Assembly: GCA_903865705.1 (NCBI GenBank)
Contig: CAIPKT010000104.1
Location: forward strand, 1 to 56,443
Length of the DNA: 56,443 nucleotides
Direction: 5' to 3'
From: an uncultured Chlorobiaceae bacterium
GTDB lineage: Bacteria > Bacteroidota > Chlorobiia > Chlorobiales > Chlorobiaceae
In this document: piece by piece, positions 1 through 8,467 of the stretch
How the letters are laid out: every line of letters starts with the position of its first letter
Position numbering within the stretch: position 1 is the first letter of the stretch
Notes under the pieces: model-generated
Told to the model about the DNA's origin: nothing
The model's input: the letters and a program-made list of their open reading frames with translations, nothing else
Databases searched by the model: none
Translations under genes and position numbers: made by a program

Positions 1-52
1 AAATCTCCAGTTGTTTGTTTTAGAAATAAGAACACTTCAGTTCAAAGATCCC

Positions 53-259
53 TTACGCTGCTTTTGCAGTCAGGCCAATTGCTTCAGCATATTTCAAATA
101 GGTCTCTACAGAGGCAACGACTACTCTTGCTTCAATGGCAAGAAGCTCAATACCTACAAGTGATACCCTTACCCATGCGTCAACGACTACACCCTTATCA
201 AGGATACGGTCAATAACCTCTACGAGGCTTGACGAGCCGATTGTTTTCTCTACTGCCAT
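53..259 (-). CDS. gvpA: Gas vesicle structural protein GvpA
   Basis: Main shell protein of gas vesicles, the gas-filled protein cylinders that give buoyancy. The 68-residue product starts [11 protein letters not shown] and has the family core of an amphipathic helix, two beta strands and a second helix: [14 protein letters not shown] near residues 18-31, then [19 protein letters not shown]. Length fits the family (about 70 aa). The reading frame is open 30 codons further upstream, but the ATG at 259 is chosen because a GGAGATC ribosome site sits directly before it and the upstream residues do not look like GvpA. The gene is read leftward, so any other gvp genes would lie beyond position 1. 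Gas vesicles are known in some Pelodictyon/Chlorobium strains. Confidence 0.95.
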   Translation of the reverse strand: MAVEKTIGSSSLVEVIDRILDKGVVVDAWVRVSLVGIELLAIEARVVVASVETYLKYAEAIGLTAKAA

Positions 260-334
260 GATGATCTCCAGTTTTTGATTTTCATTTACCGTCTTGTTAA
301 ATGAGGGACAGTACGCCTCGCTATAAAAAAGATG

Positions 335-388
335 CATATAGTGTGCCAAATGTTCAGATTATCGTTGAACATTTTGGCGCACTATATG
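335..388 (-). promoter_or_regulatory. Long palindrome in the gvpA leader
   Basis: Arms at 335-356 and 366-388 are nearly perfect complements (one G-T pair and one extra base) around a 9-base loop. It lies 76-129 bases upstream of the gvpA start. Read leftward, the hairpin is followed a few bases later by a run of six T (CATCTTTTTTATAG), which resembles a terminator or attenuator before gvpA. It could also be a DNA operator. The structure is seen directly; the role is inferred. Confidence 0.6.
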
Positions 389-454
389 TAAACTGTTTTA
401 CAATTGAGTGATATGCTGTCGCTTTTTTTCATTTTCATTTTTCAGTTTGAATAA

Positions 455-476
455 GAAAAAAACAAGCCAGCTTGTT
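455..476 (-). terminator. Likely terminator of uup
   Basis: Read leftward the sequence forms AACAAGC-TG-GCTTGTT followed by a run of T, a short rho-independent terminator shape. It lies about 190 bases past the uup stop codon and would separate uup from gvpA. Confidence 0.5.
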
Positions 477-481
477 TTCGG

Positions 482-571
482 CATTAATCCGCACAACTGT
501 GCGGGTTAATGTTCGATTCTCATGCAAACATCAGCTTATTTCCCCCTTATTGATGGAGGGAAACAAGCTGA
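482..571. repeat. Two further inverted repeats between uup and gvpA
   Basis: The first has arms 482-495 and 498-511 (CATTAATCCGCACA against its complement, one wobble pair). The second has arms 531-546 and 555-571 around an AT loop. With 455-476 and 335-388 this makes four hairpins in the roughly 400-base gap 260-667, which holds no convincing gene. The larger frame seen on the plus strand from 607 is the shadow of uup. Confidence 0.55.
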
Positions 572-667
572 CTATCGCGTTATTATAAAAGTAATTAGAG
601 TGAGTCGTGCCGGTGAGGCCTGAGGAGGAAATGGTAGTATTAAAAAGGAAGTCCCTTGTCGCTTATC

Positions 668-2566
668 TTACGCCTGTTCGGCGAGTTTACTCCATCGGGT
701 CATCTGTTTTTCAAGCTGCTGCTGAAGCCCATGAAGCTCAGAACCAAGTTGCTGCTGCAAAGCGAAATCACTGCCTGCCGACACCAGACGTTCGGCTATC
801 TCCGACTGACGGGTTTCAGCCTCATGAATCGAGCGCTCTAGCAGTTCAAGCTCACGCTTCTCCTTGCTTGACAGTTTTGACTGCGCGGGCTTTACCGATA
901 CCGGTGGAAGAATCTTCTGAGCCTCTTTCCCTGATGATTTCTTCTCATCCTTGCCCTTGGCCGCCAAAGTTGCCTTCATTTCAAGATAGACGGTATAGTT
1001 GCCCGGATAGCGGCGAATACTGCCGTTCTCCTCGAAGGCGAAAATATACTCAACCGTCCGATCAAGAAAATAACGGTCATGACTGACCACCAAAAGGCAA
1101 CCCTGATAGGTATCGAGATAATCCTCAAGCACCCGGAGCGTCGGGATATCAAGATCATTGGTAGGTTCATCAAGCAAAAGCACATTGGGCGAATCAATAA
1201 GCTGCTTTAACAGATAAAGTCGCCGCCGTTCGCCGCCGGAAAGGGTACGGATATAACTATACTGGGTAGATGGGGCAAAGAGAAAGCGCTCAAGCATTTT
1301 AGAGGCAGAGAATACCATGCCATCCTTGGTCTTGATCTGCTCGGCATGCTCCTGAATATACTCGATCACCCTTTTTGAGTCGTCAAGCCCCCTGCTCTGC
1401 TGATCGTAGTAACCGATATTCACCGTCTTGCCATGTTCGATGTGGCCGCTGTCGGGCTTGACACGCCCGGTAATCATATCAAACAGGGTGGTTTTACCCG
1501 ACCCGTTCGGCCCGATAATGCCGATACGATCACCTTTCTGCAGATGGTACTCAAACGACTGCAACAGCAACTTGTCGCCGTAGGATTTCGAAACCCGGTG
1601 AAACTCAATAATTTTATCGCCCAGTCGTCCCGCGCCAAACCCGATCTCAAGCTCTTTCTGCTTCTCCTTCCTGGGGGCATAAACCAAACTTTCAGCACGC
1701 AGCATCCGCGCCTTCTGTTTCGTCGTCCGCGCCTTGCATCCGCCCCTCATCCAGTCAAGCTCCTGACGAACAAGGGCAGAACGCTTGCGGTCGTCCCGTA
1801 TCGCCTGCTCCTCCTGTTCAGCCTTCTGTAAAAGATAGCTCGAATATCCCCCGGAATAAGTGACTGCCGTCCGGCCATCCATCTCAATCATACGCGTAGC
1901 GACCCTGTCAAGAAAATACCGGTCATGCGTAATCAACAGCACCGCGCCCTGATAACGCCGGATATATTGCTCCAGCCACTCAACACTGTCGGCATCAAGA
2001 TGGTTTGTCGGCTCATCAAGAATAAGCCCGTCACTTGGCACAACAAGCGCATGAGCCAAAGCCACCCGCTTCCGCTGACCTCCTGAAAGCGTGCCCATAA
2101 GTGCCGTAAGATCGTATAGACCAAGTTTACCAAGCACCATCTTGGCGTTTGACTCAAGCTCCCATGCGCCGCAAACATCAAGTTCATGGGCAAGCCGGCT
2201 CATCTTCTCAATCAATGAAGGATCCTCGCTGTGGCGTGTTTCAAGCTCCTTGCAGACCAGTTCATACTCATAAATCAGGTCCATCGCCTTATCACTCGAC
2301 TTCAGGATAGCTTCCAGCACTGTATCCTCAGGATTGTAAGGCGAATCCTGAGGCAGATAGGCAATCTTTTTCTGGTTAGCCACCATCACCTTGCCTTTAT
2401 CGGGCGTTTCCACTCCGGCAAGGATTTTCAAAAGCGTACTCTTCCCGCTCCCGTTCGCTCCGATAATACCGATCTTGTCGCGGTCATCAATGCCAAACGA
2501 CACATCCTCAAACAAATGCTTCAGACCATATTTTTTCTGTAACCCTTCAACCGTTAAAAGCACCAT
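668..2566 (-). CDS. uup: ABC-F ATPase, Uup type
   Basis: Soluble twin-ATPase of the ABC-F family; Uup proteins act on ribosomes or branched DNA and have no membrane domain. The 632-aa product shows Walker A GANGSGKS (36-43), signature LSGGQ (160-164) and Walker B LILDEPTNHLD (from 181) in the first cassette, then GPNGSGKTT (352-360), LSGGE (442-446) and LLLDEPTNDLD (463-473) in the second. A charged linker separates them. The lysine- and glutamate-rich tail from about 545 is predicted coiled coil, as in Uup, which uses it for DNA binding. Full length for the subfamily. The start has a GGTGAG site upstream. It is a single gene, divergent from the one at 2861. Both ATPase sites look intact. Confidence 0.93.
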   Translation of the reverse strand: MVLLTVEGLQKKYGLKHLFEDVSFGIDDRDKIGIIGANGSGKSTLLKILAGVETPDKGKVMVANQKKIAYLPQDSPYNPEDTVLEAILKSSDKAMDLIYEYELVCKELETRHSEDPSLIEKMSRLAHELDVCGAWELESNAKMVLGKLGLYDLTALMGTLSGGQRKRVALAHALVVPSDGLILDEPTNHLDADSVEWLEQYIRRYQGAVLLITHDRYFLDRVATRMIEMDGRTAVTYSGGYSSYLLQKAEQEEQAIRDDRKRSALVRQELDWMRGGCKARTTKQKARMLRAESLVYAPRKEKQKELEIGFGAGRLGDKIIEFHRVSKSYGDKLLLQSFEYHLQKGDRIGIIGPNGSGKTTLFDMITGRVKPDSGHIEHGKTVNIGYYDQQSRGLDDSKRVIEYIQEHAEQIKTKDGMVFSASKMLERFLFAPSTQYSYIRTLSGGERRRLYLLKQLIDSPNVLLLDEPTNDLDIPTLRVLEDYLDTYQGCLLVVSHDRYFLDRTVEYIFAFEENGSIRRYPGNYTVYLEMKATLAAKGKDEKKSSGKEAQKILPPVSVKPAQSKLSSKEKRELELLERSIHEAETRQSEIAERLVSAGSDFALQQQLGSELHGLQQQLEKQMTRWSKLAEQA

Positions 2567-2860
2567 ACCGTCTCACCGTTCCTTATATCTTATATTCGTT
2601 TCATTACCCTTCATGACCATGCAAAAGATGGGAATATAACTATTGCAGTCCGTTTAGCACCCATCTCATTGCGCAGTTTTTCTCCGACAAAAAAAGCGAA
2701 TAGCGCATAAAAAAGCATTTATCAACAAATAAAATGAGTGTTTATTTGTTTCCGGTTTCCGGTTCTCTTTTTTTTTTATAAACTATGCAAACTTAAAAAC
2801 AACATACAGGATAGTTCCCGCAAAACCGGGCTGAAACAGCCCCAAAAAAGAGTACGTCAG
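2567..2860. other. Divergent intergenic region with an AT-rich palindrome
   Basis: Region between the uup start and the gene at 2861; it must hold promoters for both. A perfect 10-base inverted repeat (AACAAATAAA at 2724-2733, TTTATTTGTT at 2741-2750) surrounds a 7-base loop. No gene is seen: a plus-strand frame open from 2738 has no ribosome site at that start. Confidence 0.5.
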
Positions 2861-3415
2861 ATGAGTGAATTTGAAGAATTACTGACAGGGAGCGATATAG
2901 CTGTACCGGACGTTTTACATCAGCTACCATACCATCAGCAGCAGGAAGTGGTTTTTTGGGTAAAAAACCTTGTAAGCCATAAAACTGAAGGACTTGACGA
3001 CCTCTTCAATGCCATAAGCATGATCGTCAAGTATATTCCCCACTTCATGGTCATCCCACTCATGGTAGAGCATATCCGTCCCCGGATTGCCGCCGGAGTA
3101 TGCATTAAAATGGGTGTCGACCAAGCTACCGGATATGCCAACGACCTTCCTTTGGAATATTTCAGCGAGGTTTCCAAATATCTTGACGCCACAACGATGG
3201 CTCAGATTCTCGAAAAAATGAAAAAGCACACCGTCGAAAAGTTTATCCACTTTGAACTACAGCACCACCAGAGCCGAATACTCGACATCTCAGAGCATCT
3301 CGACCGGCGCATCCTGGAAATCGTTGCAAAGCTTGTCACGCTTCCACATCATGAAACCGATCCTGCCAATAACCCTCACAGGACCATTATCGACAAAATC
3401 AGGGCGATGCAATAA
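2861..3415 (+). CDS. Conserved-looking protein of unknown function
   Basis: I do not recognise this 184-aa soluble protein. It starts MSEFEELLTGSD; the ATG at 2861 is preferred over an upstream start at 2738 because the extra 41 residues are low-complexity and hydrophobic in a way the rest is not, and AAAAGAG lies about 10 bases before 2861. The chain is predicted mostly helical, with two helix pairs of similar spacing, each preceded by a glutamate- or histidine-rich stretch (for example HFELQHHQSRILD near residue 130). This loosely recalls helical-repeat N-domains such as that of MgtE, but no catalytic motif is visible. It converges on gmd and overlaps the sugar-dehydrogenase remnant at 3399-3479. 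No signal peptide or membrane segment. Confidence 0.7.
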   Translation: MSEFEELLTGSDIAVPDVLHQLPYHQQQEVVFWVKNLVSHKTEGLDDLFNAISMIVKYIPHFMVIPLMVEHIRPRIAAGVCIKMGVDQATGYANDLPLEYFSEVSKYLDATTMAQILEKMKKHTVEKFIHFELQHHQSRILDISEHLDRRILEIVAKLVTLPHHETDPANNPHRTIIDKIRAMQ

Positions 3416-3479
3416 CCAACGCATTCGGTAACCCCACATAACCGAGCCCAATAACAGCAATTCTGACAGGAGTGGTCAT
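3399..3479 (-). pseudogene. N-terminal remnant of a nucleotide-sugar dehydrogenase
   Basis: The minus strand reads MTTPVRIAVIGLGYVGLPNA and then ends within a few codons. I-A-V-I-G-L-G-Y-V-G-L-P is the hallmark NAD-binding start of UDP-sugar 6-dehydrogenases (WecC/TviB/Ugd family), which normally run past 400 residues. Here only about 26 codons remain before a stop, running into the end of the convergent gene at 2861-3415. It sits directly downstream of gmd, on the same strand, so it is probably what is left of a further sugar-nucleotide gene in that cluster. It is too short to be functional. Confidence 0.65.
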
Positions 3480-3548
3480 AAATACAATATCAGCAGTCAA
3501 AAGAAATTAATAACGGTACCCCAAAGCAAGACTTCATAAAATATCTTG

Positions 3549-4667
3549 CTACTCCTTGCTCAGGTCAATGTGGTAGCCGTTGGCCTTAAGAAGTGCGTGC
3601 TGTTTGGCGAGGTTAAGATCGTTGATTACCATTTCGGCAATCATTTCGTCAAGGGTTATTTCAGGGATCCAGCCAAGATCGGCTTTAGCCTTGGAGGGAT
3701 CACCAAGAAGGGTCTCTACTTCTGTAGGACGGAAATAACGGGGATCAATACGGACAACAACGTCGCCTTCATTCAGAGAATCATAGAAGCAGGAAGGATC
3801 TATGGCATCAATGATACCAATTTCATGGGCACCAGCTCCCTCCCAGCGGATTTTGATACCGAGCTGCTCTGCCGACTTCGCAATAAACTGGCGCACCGTA
3901 TACTGCACCCCGGTGGCAATAACGTAATCCTTCGGTTCATCCTGCTGGAGCATCATCCACTGCATACGAACGTAATCCTTGGCATGACCCCAATCGCGAA
4001 GAGCGTTCATGTTACCAATGTAAAGACACTCCTCAAGCCCTTGGCTGATATTAGCAAGACTTCGTGTAATCTTTCGTGTTACAAACGTTTCACCTCGTCT
4101 GGGAGATTCGTGGTTAAACAGAATGCCATTACACGCATACATCCCGTAAGCCTCGCGATAATTGACCGTTATCCAATAGGCGTACAACTTGGCAACCGCA
4201 TAAGGACTGCGCGGATAAAACGGTGTCGTCTCCCGCTGAGGTATCTCCTGCACCAAACCATAAAGCTCTGAGGTCGATGCCTGATAAAACCGTGTTTTCT
4301 TTTCAAGACCAAGAAACCGGATAGCTTCAAGCAAGCGCAACGTGCCCATACCATCAACATCTGCCGTATATTCCGGCGCCTCAAAGCTGACGGCCACATG
4401 ACTCTGTGCACCCAGATTATAGACTTCATCAGGCTTGACTTCGGCAACTATGCGGGTAAGGTTACTGCTATCCGTCAAGTCGCCGTAATGCAGCACAAAG
4501 TTACGATGATTAACATGCGGATCCTGATAGAGATGATCTATCCGCTGGGTATTCAAACTACTGGCCCGGCGTTTGATGCCGTGCACTTCATACCCCTTTT
4601 CGAGAAGAAATTCGGCCAGATACGATCCATCCTGGCCGGTTATACCGGTAATAAGAGCAACCTTCAT
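3549..4667 (-). CDS. gmd: GDP-mannose 4,6-dehydratase
   Basis: Converts GDP-D-mannose to GDP-4-keto-6-deoxymannose with bound NADP, the first step to GDP-L-fucose and related deoxysugars for surface polysaccharide. The 372-aa product has the SDR nucleotide site [12 protein letters not shown] (8-19), the TSELYG segment and the catalytic YAVAK motif. Full length for the family. The frame also has a TTG two codons upstream, but the ATG at 4667 gives MKVALITG, the usual start. It lies 2 bases after the fcl stop, so the two genes are translated as a pair, fcl first. Read leftward. Confidence 0.95.
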   Translation of the reverse strand: MKVALITGITGQDGSYLAEFLLEKGYEVHGIKRRASSLNTQRIDHLYQDPHVNHRNFVLHYGDLTDSSNLTRIVAEVKPDEVYNLGAQSHVAVSFEAPEYTADVDGMGTLRLLEAIRFLGLEKKTRFYQASTSELYGLVQEIPQRETTPFYPRSPYAVAKLYAYWITVNYREAYGMYACNGILFNHESPRRGETFVTRKITRSLANISQGLEECLYIGNMNALRDWGHAKDYVRMQWMMLQQDEPKDYVIATGVQYTVRQFIAKSAEQLGIKIRWEGAGAHEIGIIDAIDPSCFYDSLNEGDVVVRIDPRYFRPTEVETLLGDPSKAKADLGWIPEITLDEMIAEMVINDLNLAKQHALLKANGYHIDLSKE

Positions 4668-4669
4668 AG

Positions 4670-5629
4670 TCAATTAGTATTGTTTTTTAAAAAATCGCCG
4701 CAGGCAAGCGTCAACCCTTCTTCCAAAGAGACGCATGCATGCCAGCCGAGGTTGTTCAGAAGAGTACTGTCCATCAGCTTTCTTGGAGTACCATCAGGTT
4801 TAGCAGGATCAAATTGTATAGCGCCCTCGTAACCAATCACCTTGGCAATAGTCAGCGCCAGCTCATTAATAGTGATATCGTCGCCCGAGCCTACATTAAT
4901 ATGGCTCTGCATTGGCGAGGAATGGGCTTCATAAATATCTTTATCAAGATTCATCACATGCACGCAAGCCGTAGCCATATCGTCGATATAAAGAAACTCC
5001 CGGCGAGGAGTGCCGGTCCCCCAAATCATAACCTCAGAATCACCATTGATTCTGGCCTCATGAATACGACGAATCAACGCCGGAATAACATGGCTGTTCT
5101 GCGGATGATAATTGTCACCGATGCCGTACAGGTTTGTTGGCATCACACTACGGTAATCAGTACCATATTGCCGGTTATAACTTTCACAAAGTTTGATGCC
5201 CGCAATTTTAGCAAGAGCATAAGGTTCATTGGTTGACTCAAGCGGGCCGGTCAACAGTGCGCTTTCGCCCATAGGCTGGACGGCCTGTTTTGGATAAATA
5301 CAGCTTGAACCGAGAAACAATAGTTTTTGAACGCCAGCCTGCCACGCCTCATGAATAACATTAGCCTCAACCATCAGGTTCTGGTAGATAAACTCCGCCG
5401 GATAGGTATTATTGGCATATATCCCGCCCACTTTTGCCGCAGCCAGATAAACTTGATCCGGCTTTTCCTCCTGAAAAAATGCACGTACCGCCGCCTGGTT
5501 CGTCAAATCAAGCTCACGGTGTGTTCTCATAACAAAATCCTGCAACCCAAGCCCCGAAGCCAAAAGATGCCGTAAGATCGCTGATCCAGCCATACCCCGA
5601 TGGCCCGCTATATATATTTTATCTGGCAC
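4670..5629 (-). CDS. fcl: GDP-L-fucose synthase (epimerase/reductase)
   Basis: Takes the Gmd product to GDP-L-fucose by epimerisation at C3 and C5 and NADPH reduction at C4. The 319-aa product shows [10 protein letters not shown] (9-18) for the cofactor, the SSCIYPK loop and the YALAK catalytic motif, all standard for WcaG/Fcl. The start codon is GTG, supported by GAGG nine bases upstream. It precedes gmd in the same transcript, making a two-gene GDP-fucose operon. No other polysaccharide gene is intact nearby; a dehydrogenase fragment lies beyond gmd. Confidence 0.95.
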   Translation of the reverse strand: MPDKIYIAGHRGMAGSAILRHLLASGLGLQDFVMRTHRELDLTNQAAVRAFFQEEKPDQVYLAAAKVGGIYANNTYPAEFIYQNLMVEANVIHEAWQAGVQKLLFLGSSCIYPKQAVQPMGESALLTGPLESTNEPYALAKIAGIKLCESYNRQYGTDYRSVMPTNLYGIGDNYHPQNSHVIPALIRRIHEARINGDSEVMIWGTGTPRREFLYIDDMATACVHVMNLDKDIYEAHSSPMQSHINVGSGDDITINELALTIAKVIGYEGAIQFDPAKPDGTPRKLMDSTLLNNLGWHACVSLEEGLTLACGDFLKNNTN

Positions 5630-5723
5630 TAGGTAACCTCGCTTTGCATGTTCTGTAATAATTTAAAAAAAAGAACGTCCTGCCGACTAAAACACCGTTG
5701 GCAATATGCTAAGAAATACACAA

Positions 5724-6269
5724 TCAAAAACAGCGGCTACAGCCGATACCATAAAATGCACTGCCTACCTGCGGCTCCAGACGCCACCCTTTATAGGGCG
5801 TTGTAAAGAGATAGCTGCTGCCTATCCCGATAACAGCTCCGGCAATCACATCACGGGTGTGGTGCTGTTTTGATTCAACCCTGCTGTACCCGACAAATGA
5901 CGCTGCAATATATGCGGGTATCCCGTAACTCCACCCGTACCGTCCACGAATAAACTCTGCAGAAGCAAATGAAGTAGACGTATGGCCGGATGGAAACGAG
6001 TGCTGCCCGCCATTCGGGCGTGTTGCATCGATAGAGTACTTCAACCCATACGTAACCCCCAGCGTCACCGCTCCTGACTCCGAGAACTGAACAAAGCCAT
6101 CGCGATCATGAAAAGCCAACGCAAGCCCGGCAGCCGTGGCAGGCAAGGCAAGCTGAAGAATTTCACCAGCCCTCTCAACACCATCGCTTGCTTCAGCGGC
6201 ATCACTCAAAACAAGGCAAAACAAAAGGCTCATGAAGATCACATGTGCCCGATAGGTAAAATTACTCAT
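5724..6269 (-). CDS. PAP2-family phosphatase, exported or membrane-linked
   Basis: Acid phosphatase of the PAP2 superfamily, likely acting on lipid phosphates or pyrophosphates at the periplasmic face. The 181-aa product opens with a signal-like segment (VIFMSLLFCLVLSDAAEA). All three catalytic motifs are present: K-x6-RP as KYSIDATRP, PSGH in SFPSGHTS, and SR-x5-H-x3-D as SRVESKQHHTRD. So the enzyme should be active, though the substrate is not evident. It follows fcl-gmd on the same strand with its own gap, so it may be expressed separately. A bacterial lipid A or undecaprenyl-pyrophosphate phosphatase role is possible. Confidence 0.85.
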   Translation of the reverse strand: MSNFTYRAHVIFMSLLFCLVLSDAAEASDGVERAGEILQLALPATAAGLALAFHDRDGFVQFSESGAVTLGVTYGLKYSIDATRPNGGQHSFPSGHTSTSFASAEFIRGRYGWSYGIPAYIAASFVGYSRVESKQHHTRDVIAGAVIGIGSSYLFTTPYKGWRLEPQVGSAFYGIGCSRCF

Positions 6270-6290
6270 AACACTTTGTTTGGTTACTGG

Positions 6291-6431
6291 TTATCCCGAA
6301 GGCCACTCGAGCGTACCCATCGGGCCATACAAGGTCGGAAGAAGCATGCGTTCGTGATTCAACAGGCGCAAGCGGGTAAAAAAACTGCTACCGCTTTCCC
6401 GGCTGATTCGCCCATCACGGTTAGCCTCCAT
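6291..6431 (-). CDS. Possible small ORF (46 aa), uncertain
   Basis: Open frame beginning MEANRDGRISRESG and ending LEWPSG. I do not recognise it. It is the last of three short leftward frames filling the gap between the cupin gene and the PAP2 gene. No clear ribosome site is seen. It may be a real small protein or the decayed end of a gene; residue use looks more protein-like than random. Confidence 0.2.
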   Translation of the reverse strand: MEANRDGRISRESGSSFFTRLRLLNHERMLLPTLYGPMGTLEWPSG

Positions 6432-6464
6432 CAAGAACGGAGGTGGCGTCTTTTTTGAAGCCGT

Positions 6465-6578
6465 TTAGCGCCAGCCGAAGCAGTTGCGAAGAGTCTGAAG
6501 CTGCATAACCGGCTGACCGGCCAGCGCCTCCCTAATGCGAGGTTCAATCGGACGCGGGTAAAAAAAGAATACATTCAT
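6465..6578 (-). CDS. Possible small ORF (37 aa), uncertain
   Basis: Open frame starting MNVFFFYPRPIEPRI and ending RNCFGWR. A weak AAGGG site lies upstream. Not recognised. It sits between two other short leftward frames and shares the string TTTTTTTACCCGC with the next one, so part of this gap may come from one disrupted gene. Confidence 0.25.
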   Translation of the reverse strand: MNVFFFYPRPIEPRIREALAGQPVMQLQTLRNCFGWR

Positions 6579-6657
6579 GAGCACAACTGACCCTTGAAAT
6601 ATGAAATTCATGGACACAAACTACGTAATTTAAAGCAAAACATAAACAACCTGACGA

Positions 6658-6780
6658 TCAAAGCCAACCCCTATTTTTTTCAAGCACTGTATATCCCGCA
6701 TATCGTTTCCAGCACTCCTCCGGAGCTTCTCCCTTTTTACCATCGACAGTTTTGACTTTAGAGGTGCTCTTTGATAACAT
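6658..6780 (-). CDS. Possible small ORF (40 aa) overlapping the cupin gene end
   Basis: Open frame starting MLSKSTSKVKTVDGKKGEA and ending LEKNRGWL. The start lies inside the last codons of the cupin gene in another frame, an arrangement typical of translational coupling. Composition is charged and protein-like, with a PEECWKRYAGY stretch. Not recognised. It could also be a frame-shifted tail of the cupin gene. Confidence 0.3.
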   Translation of the reverse strand: MLSKSTSKVKTVDGKKGEAPEECWKRYAGYTVLEKNRGWL

Positions 6781-7189
6781 TCGGCACCCCGACTGCTCCC
6801 GTGTAAAAGACCACAAGCGTTACCGGTACATGGCCGGCATTATATCCGTTATGCAGGGTATTGATGACTTCAAAAATGGCGTCACCCTTTTTAAACAGAA
6901 AAGTACGACCATCTTTCAGTTCTACGGTCAGCGCACCCTCCATAACGTAGGCATAAACCGGCACAGGGTGCTGGTGCCAACCTGTTGATCCTCCGACAGG
7001 AATAGTCACAATAAGGGCAGTAACTTCAGGTTGAGCTGTATTAAGATAAATCAGCGGTTCACCGTCGCTCGATGTTGACGAGGTGATCAGTTTTTTCACC
7101 TTCACGTTACGATACTCATTCGCTTTGGCGGCAAAGGCTGGCGGCGAAACCAGGAATAAACATAAGAACAAAAGACAAAGATTTTTCAT
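6758..7189 (-). CDS. Exported small cupin protein
   Basis: Single-domain cupin of 143 aa with a classic signal peptide (KNLCLLFLCLFLVSPPAFA, cut near residue 21), so it acts in the periplasm. The metal motif is visible as GWHQHPVPVYAYVMEG, with the two histidines and a later glutamate, and a second conserved strand pair around NTLHNGYNAG. Cupins of this type bind a metal and often modify or sense small ligands; no specific substrate can be read from the sequence. It is divergent from ptpS. Length is normal for a stand-alone cupin. Confidence 0.85.
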   Translation of the reverse strand: MKNLCLLFLCLFLVSPPAFAAKANEYRNVKVKKLITSSTSSDGEPLIYLNTAQPEVTALIVTIPVGGSTGWHQHPVPVYAYVMEGALTVELKDGRTFLFKKGDAIFEVINTLHNGYNAGHVPVTLVVFYTGAVGVPNVIKEHL

Positions 7190-7230
7190 AACGAACTTTA
7201 TTTAGTACCGTATTAATCGGTGCACTGTAT

Positions 7231-7260
7231 TTGACCGGGCTTGCAATACTGTTTTATCAT
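7231..7260 (+). promoter_or_regulatory. Candidate sigma-70 promoter for ptpS-folE
   Basis: TTGACC at 7231-7236 and TATCAT at 7255-7260 with an 18-base spacer, 65 bases upstream of the ptpS start and between two divergent genes. Match by eye only. Confidence 0.35.
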
Positions 7261-7325
7261 GAAACTTATAGCCCAAGGCAGTAGTTAGAAGAACAAGATA
7301 AATAATTAGTATTTAATGATCATGT

Positions 7326-7775
7326 ATGAATGAACTTTTGCAGAAGCCAAGAAAAGTCTACGTTTCAAGAACAATTGAGTTCAATGCTGCTCACAGGCTG
7401 TTCAATCCAATCTGGTCTGATGTTGAGAATGTTGGCGTTTACGGCAAATGCAGTAACAAATACGGGCATGGGCATAATTATCTGCTTGAAATAACTATCT
7501 GCGGAGTTGTTGACCGAAACACAGGGTTTCTTTTTGATTTGAAGGAGCTTAAGGGTATCCTTGAAGAAGAGATTACTGCCCGGTTCGACCACCGGCATCT
7601 GAATCATGACGTGCCGGAATTACAGGATTGTGTGCCAACTACTGAAGTGCTTGCTGTGCTGATATGGGATATACTTGAAAAACGATTGCTTGCCATCAAT
7701 AATCGGGAGATTACACTCCATGAAGTCAAATTATATGAAACAGGAAAAAATGCCGTCCGATATCTTGGAGAGTAA
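7326..7775 (+). CDS. 6-pyruvoyltetrahydropterin synthase (PTPS/QueD family)
   Basis: Zinc enzyme that acts on dihydroneopterin triphosphate made by FolE. The 149-aa product shows the zinc histidines in FNAAHRL (19-25) and HGHNY, the catalytic cysteine in [13 protein letters not shown], and the substrate glutamate in YETGKN near the C-terminus. The run [11 protein letters not shown] and the tail [16 protein letters not shown] resemble animal PTPS more closely than QueD, as I recall those sequences. Chlorobium species make tetrahydrobiopterin glycosides, so a biopterin role is more likely here than queuosine. It overlaps folE by 56 bases, forming a two-gene pathway unit. QueD activity remains possible. 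Confidence 0.85.
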   Translation: MNELLQKPRKVYVSRTIEFNAAHRLFNPIWSDVENVGVYGKCSNKYGHGHNYLLEITICGVVDRNTGFLFDLKELKGILEEEITARFDHRHLNHDVPELQDCVPTTEVLAVLIWDILEKRLLAINNREITLHEVKLYETGKNAVRYLGE

Positions 7776-8400
7776 ATCCCCCCTACGAGGAAGTTGTTAC
7801 GATGATGATGACTGCATTGCTGAGGGAGCAGAAACCGATCCGCTATTGCTTGGCGGTATGTCGAATGCGGTGACAGCTATGCTTGAAGGGATCGGCGAAG
7901 ACCCGAGCCGGGAAGGGCTGCTGAAAACTCCTGAACGGGTTGCGCGTTCGCTTCGCTTCCTGACAAGAGGGTACCGGGAGGACCCTGAAGAGTTGTTGAA
8001 AAAGGCGGTTTTTACAGAGGCTTATGATGAGATGGTGCTGGTGAGGGATATTGACCTTTTTTCAATGTGCGAACACCATATGCTTCCCTTTTTTGGAAAG
8101 GCTCATGTGGCCTATATTCCTGATGGAAAAATTGTGGGACTTTCAAAACTTGCCCGGGTGGTTGAGGTTTTCGCGCGACGCCTGCAGGTTCAGGAACGGC
8201 TTACCCAGCAGATCCGCGACGCCATCCAGAGTGTGCTGAATCCGAAAGGCGTTGCTGTCGTCATTGAGGCTCGGCATCTCTGCATGGTTATGCGTGGCGT
8301 CCAAAAGCTTAACTCGGTCACCACAACATCGGCCATGTCGGGGCAGTTCATTACCTCACAGTCGACAAGAAGCGAATTCCTGCGTCTGATCAAGCCGTAG
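7720..8400 (+). CDS. folE: GTP cyclohydrolase I
   Basis: Opens the imidazole ring of GTP to give 7,8-dihydroneopterin triphosphate, the substrate of the PTPS encoded just upstream. The 226-aa product has the zinc motif SMCEHH, the core [13 protein letters not shown], the segment [10 protein letters not shown] and the closing [10 protein letters not shown] signature, so it is a full type I enzyme. The N-terminal 40 residues are acidic and variable (a DDDD run). The ATG at 7720 is chosen because GGAG lies 10 bases before it; the frame is open back to 7675, and ATGs at 7735 and 7750 are alternatives. The long overlap with ptpS suggests coupled translation. Confidence 0.93.
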   Translation: MKSNYMKQEKMPSDILESKSPLRGSCYDDDDCIAEGAETDPLLLGGMSNAVTAMLEGIGEDPSREGLLKTPERVARSLRFLTRGYREDPEELLKKAVFTEAYDEMVLVRDIDLFSMCEHHMLPFFGKAHVAYIPDGKIVGLSKLARVVEVFARRLQVQERLTQQIRDAIQSVLNPKGVAVVIEARHLCMVMRGVQKLNSVTTTSAMSGQFITSQSTRSEFLRLIKP

Positions 8401-8422
8401 CGCGCCTCCGCCAAAAGTTACC

Positions 8423-8450
8423 ATCTGTCCCGGAATTGTTCGGGACGGAT
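8423..8450. terminator. Hairpin between convergent folE and hyaD
   Basis: Arms ATCTGTCCCG (8423-8432) and CGGGACGGAT (8441-8450), one wobble pair, 8-base loop. It lies just past the folE stop and just past the hyaD stop from the other side, so it probably ends transcription from both. No long T run. Confidence 0.45.
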
Positions 8451-8467
8451 AGCTTGCCTTTGTTGCG

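Noticed and set aside
607-1086. 159-codon frame on the plus strand
   Set aside because: It lies opposite uup, has no ribosome site and no family features; it is the shadow of a strong gene.
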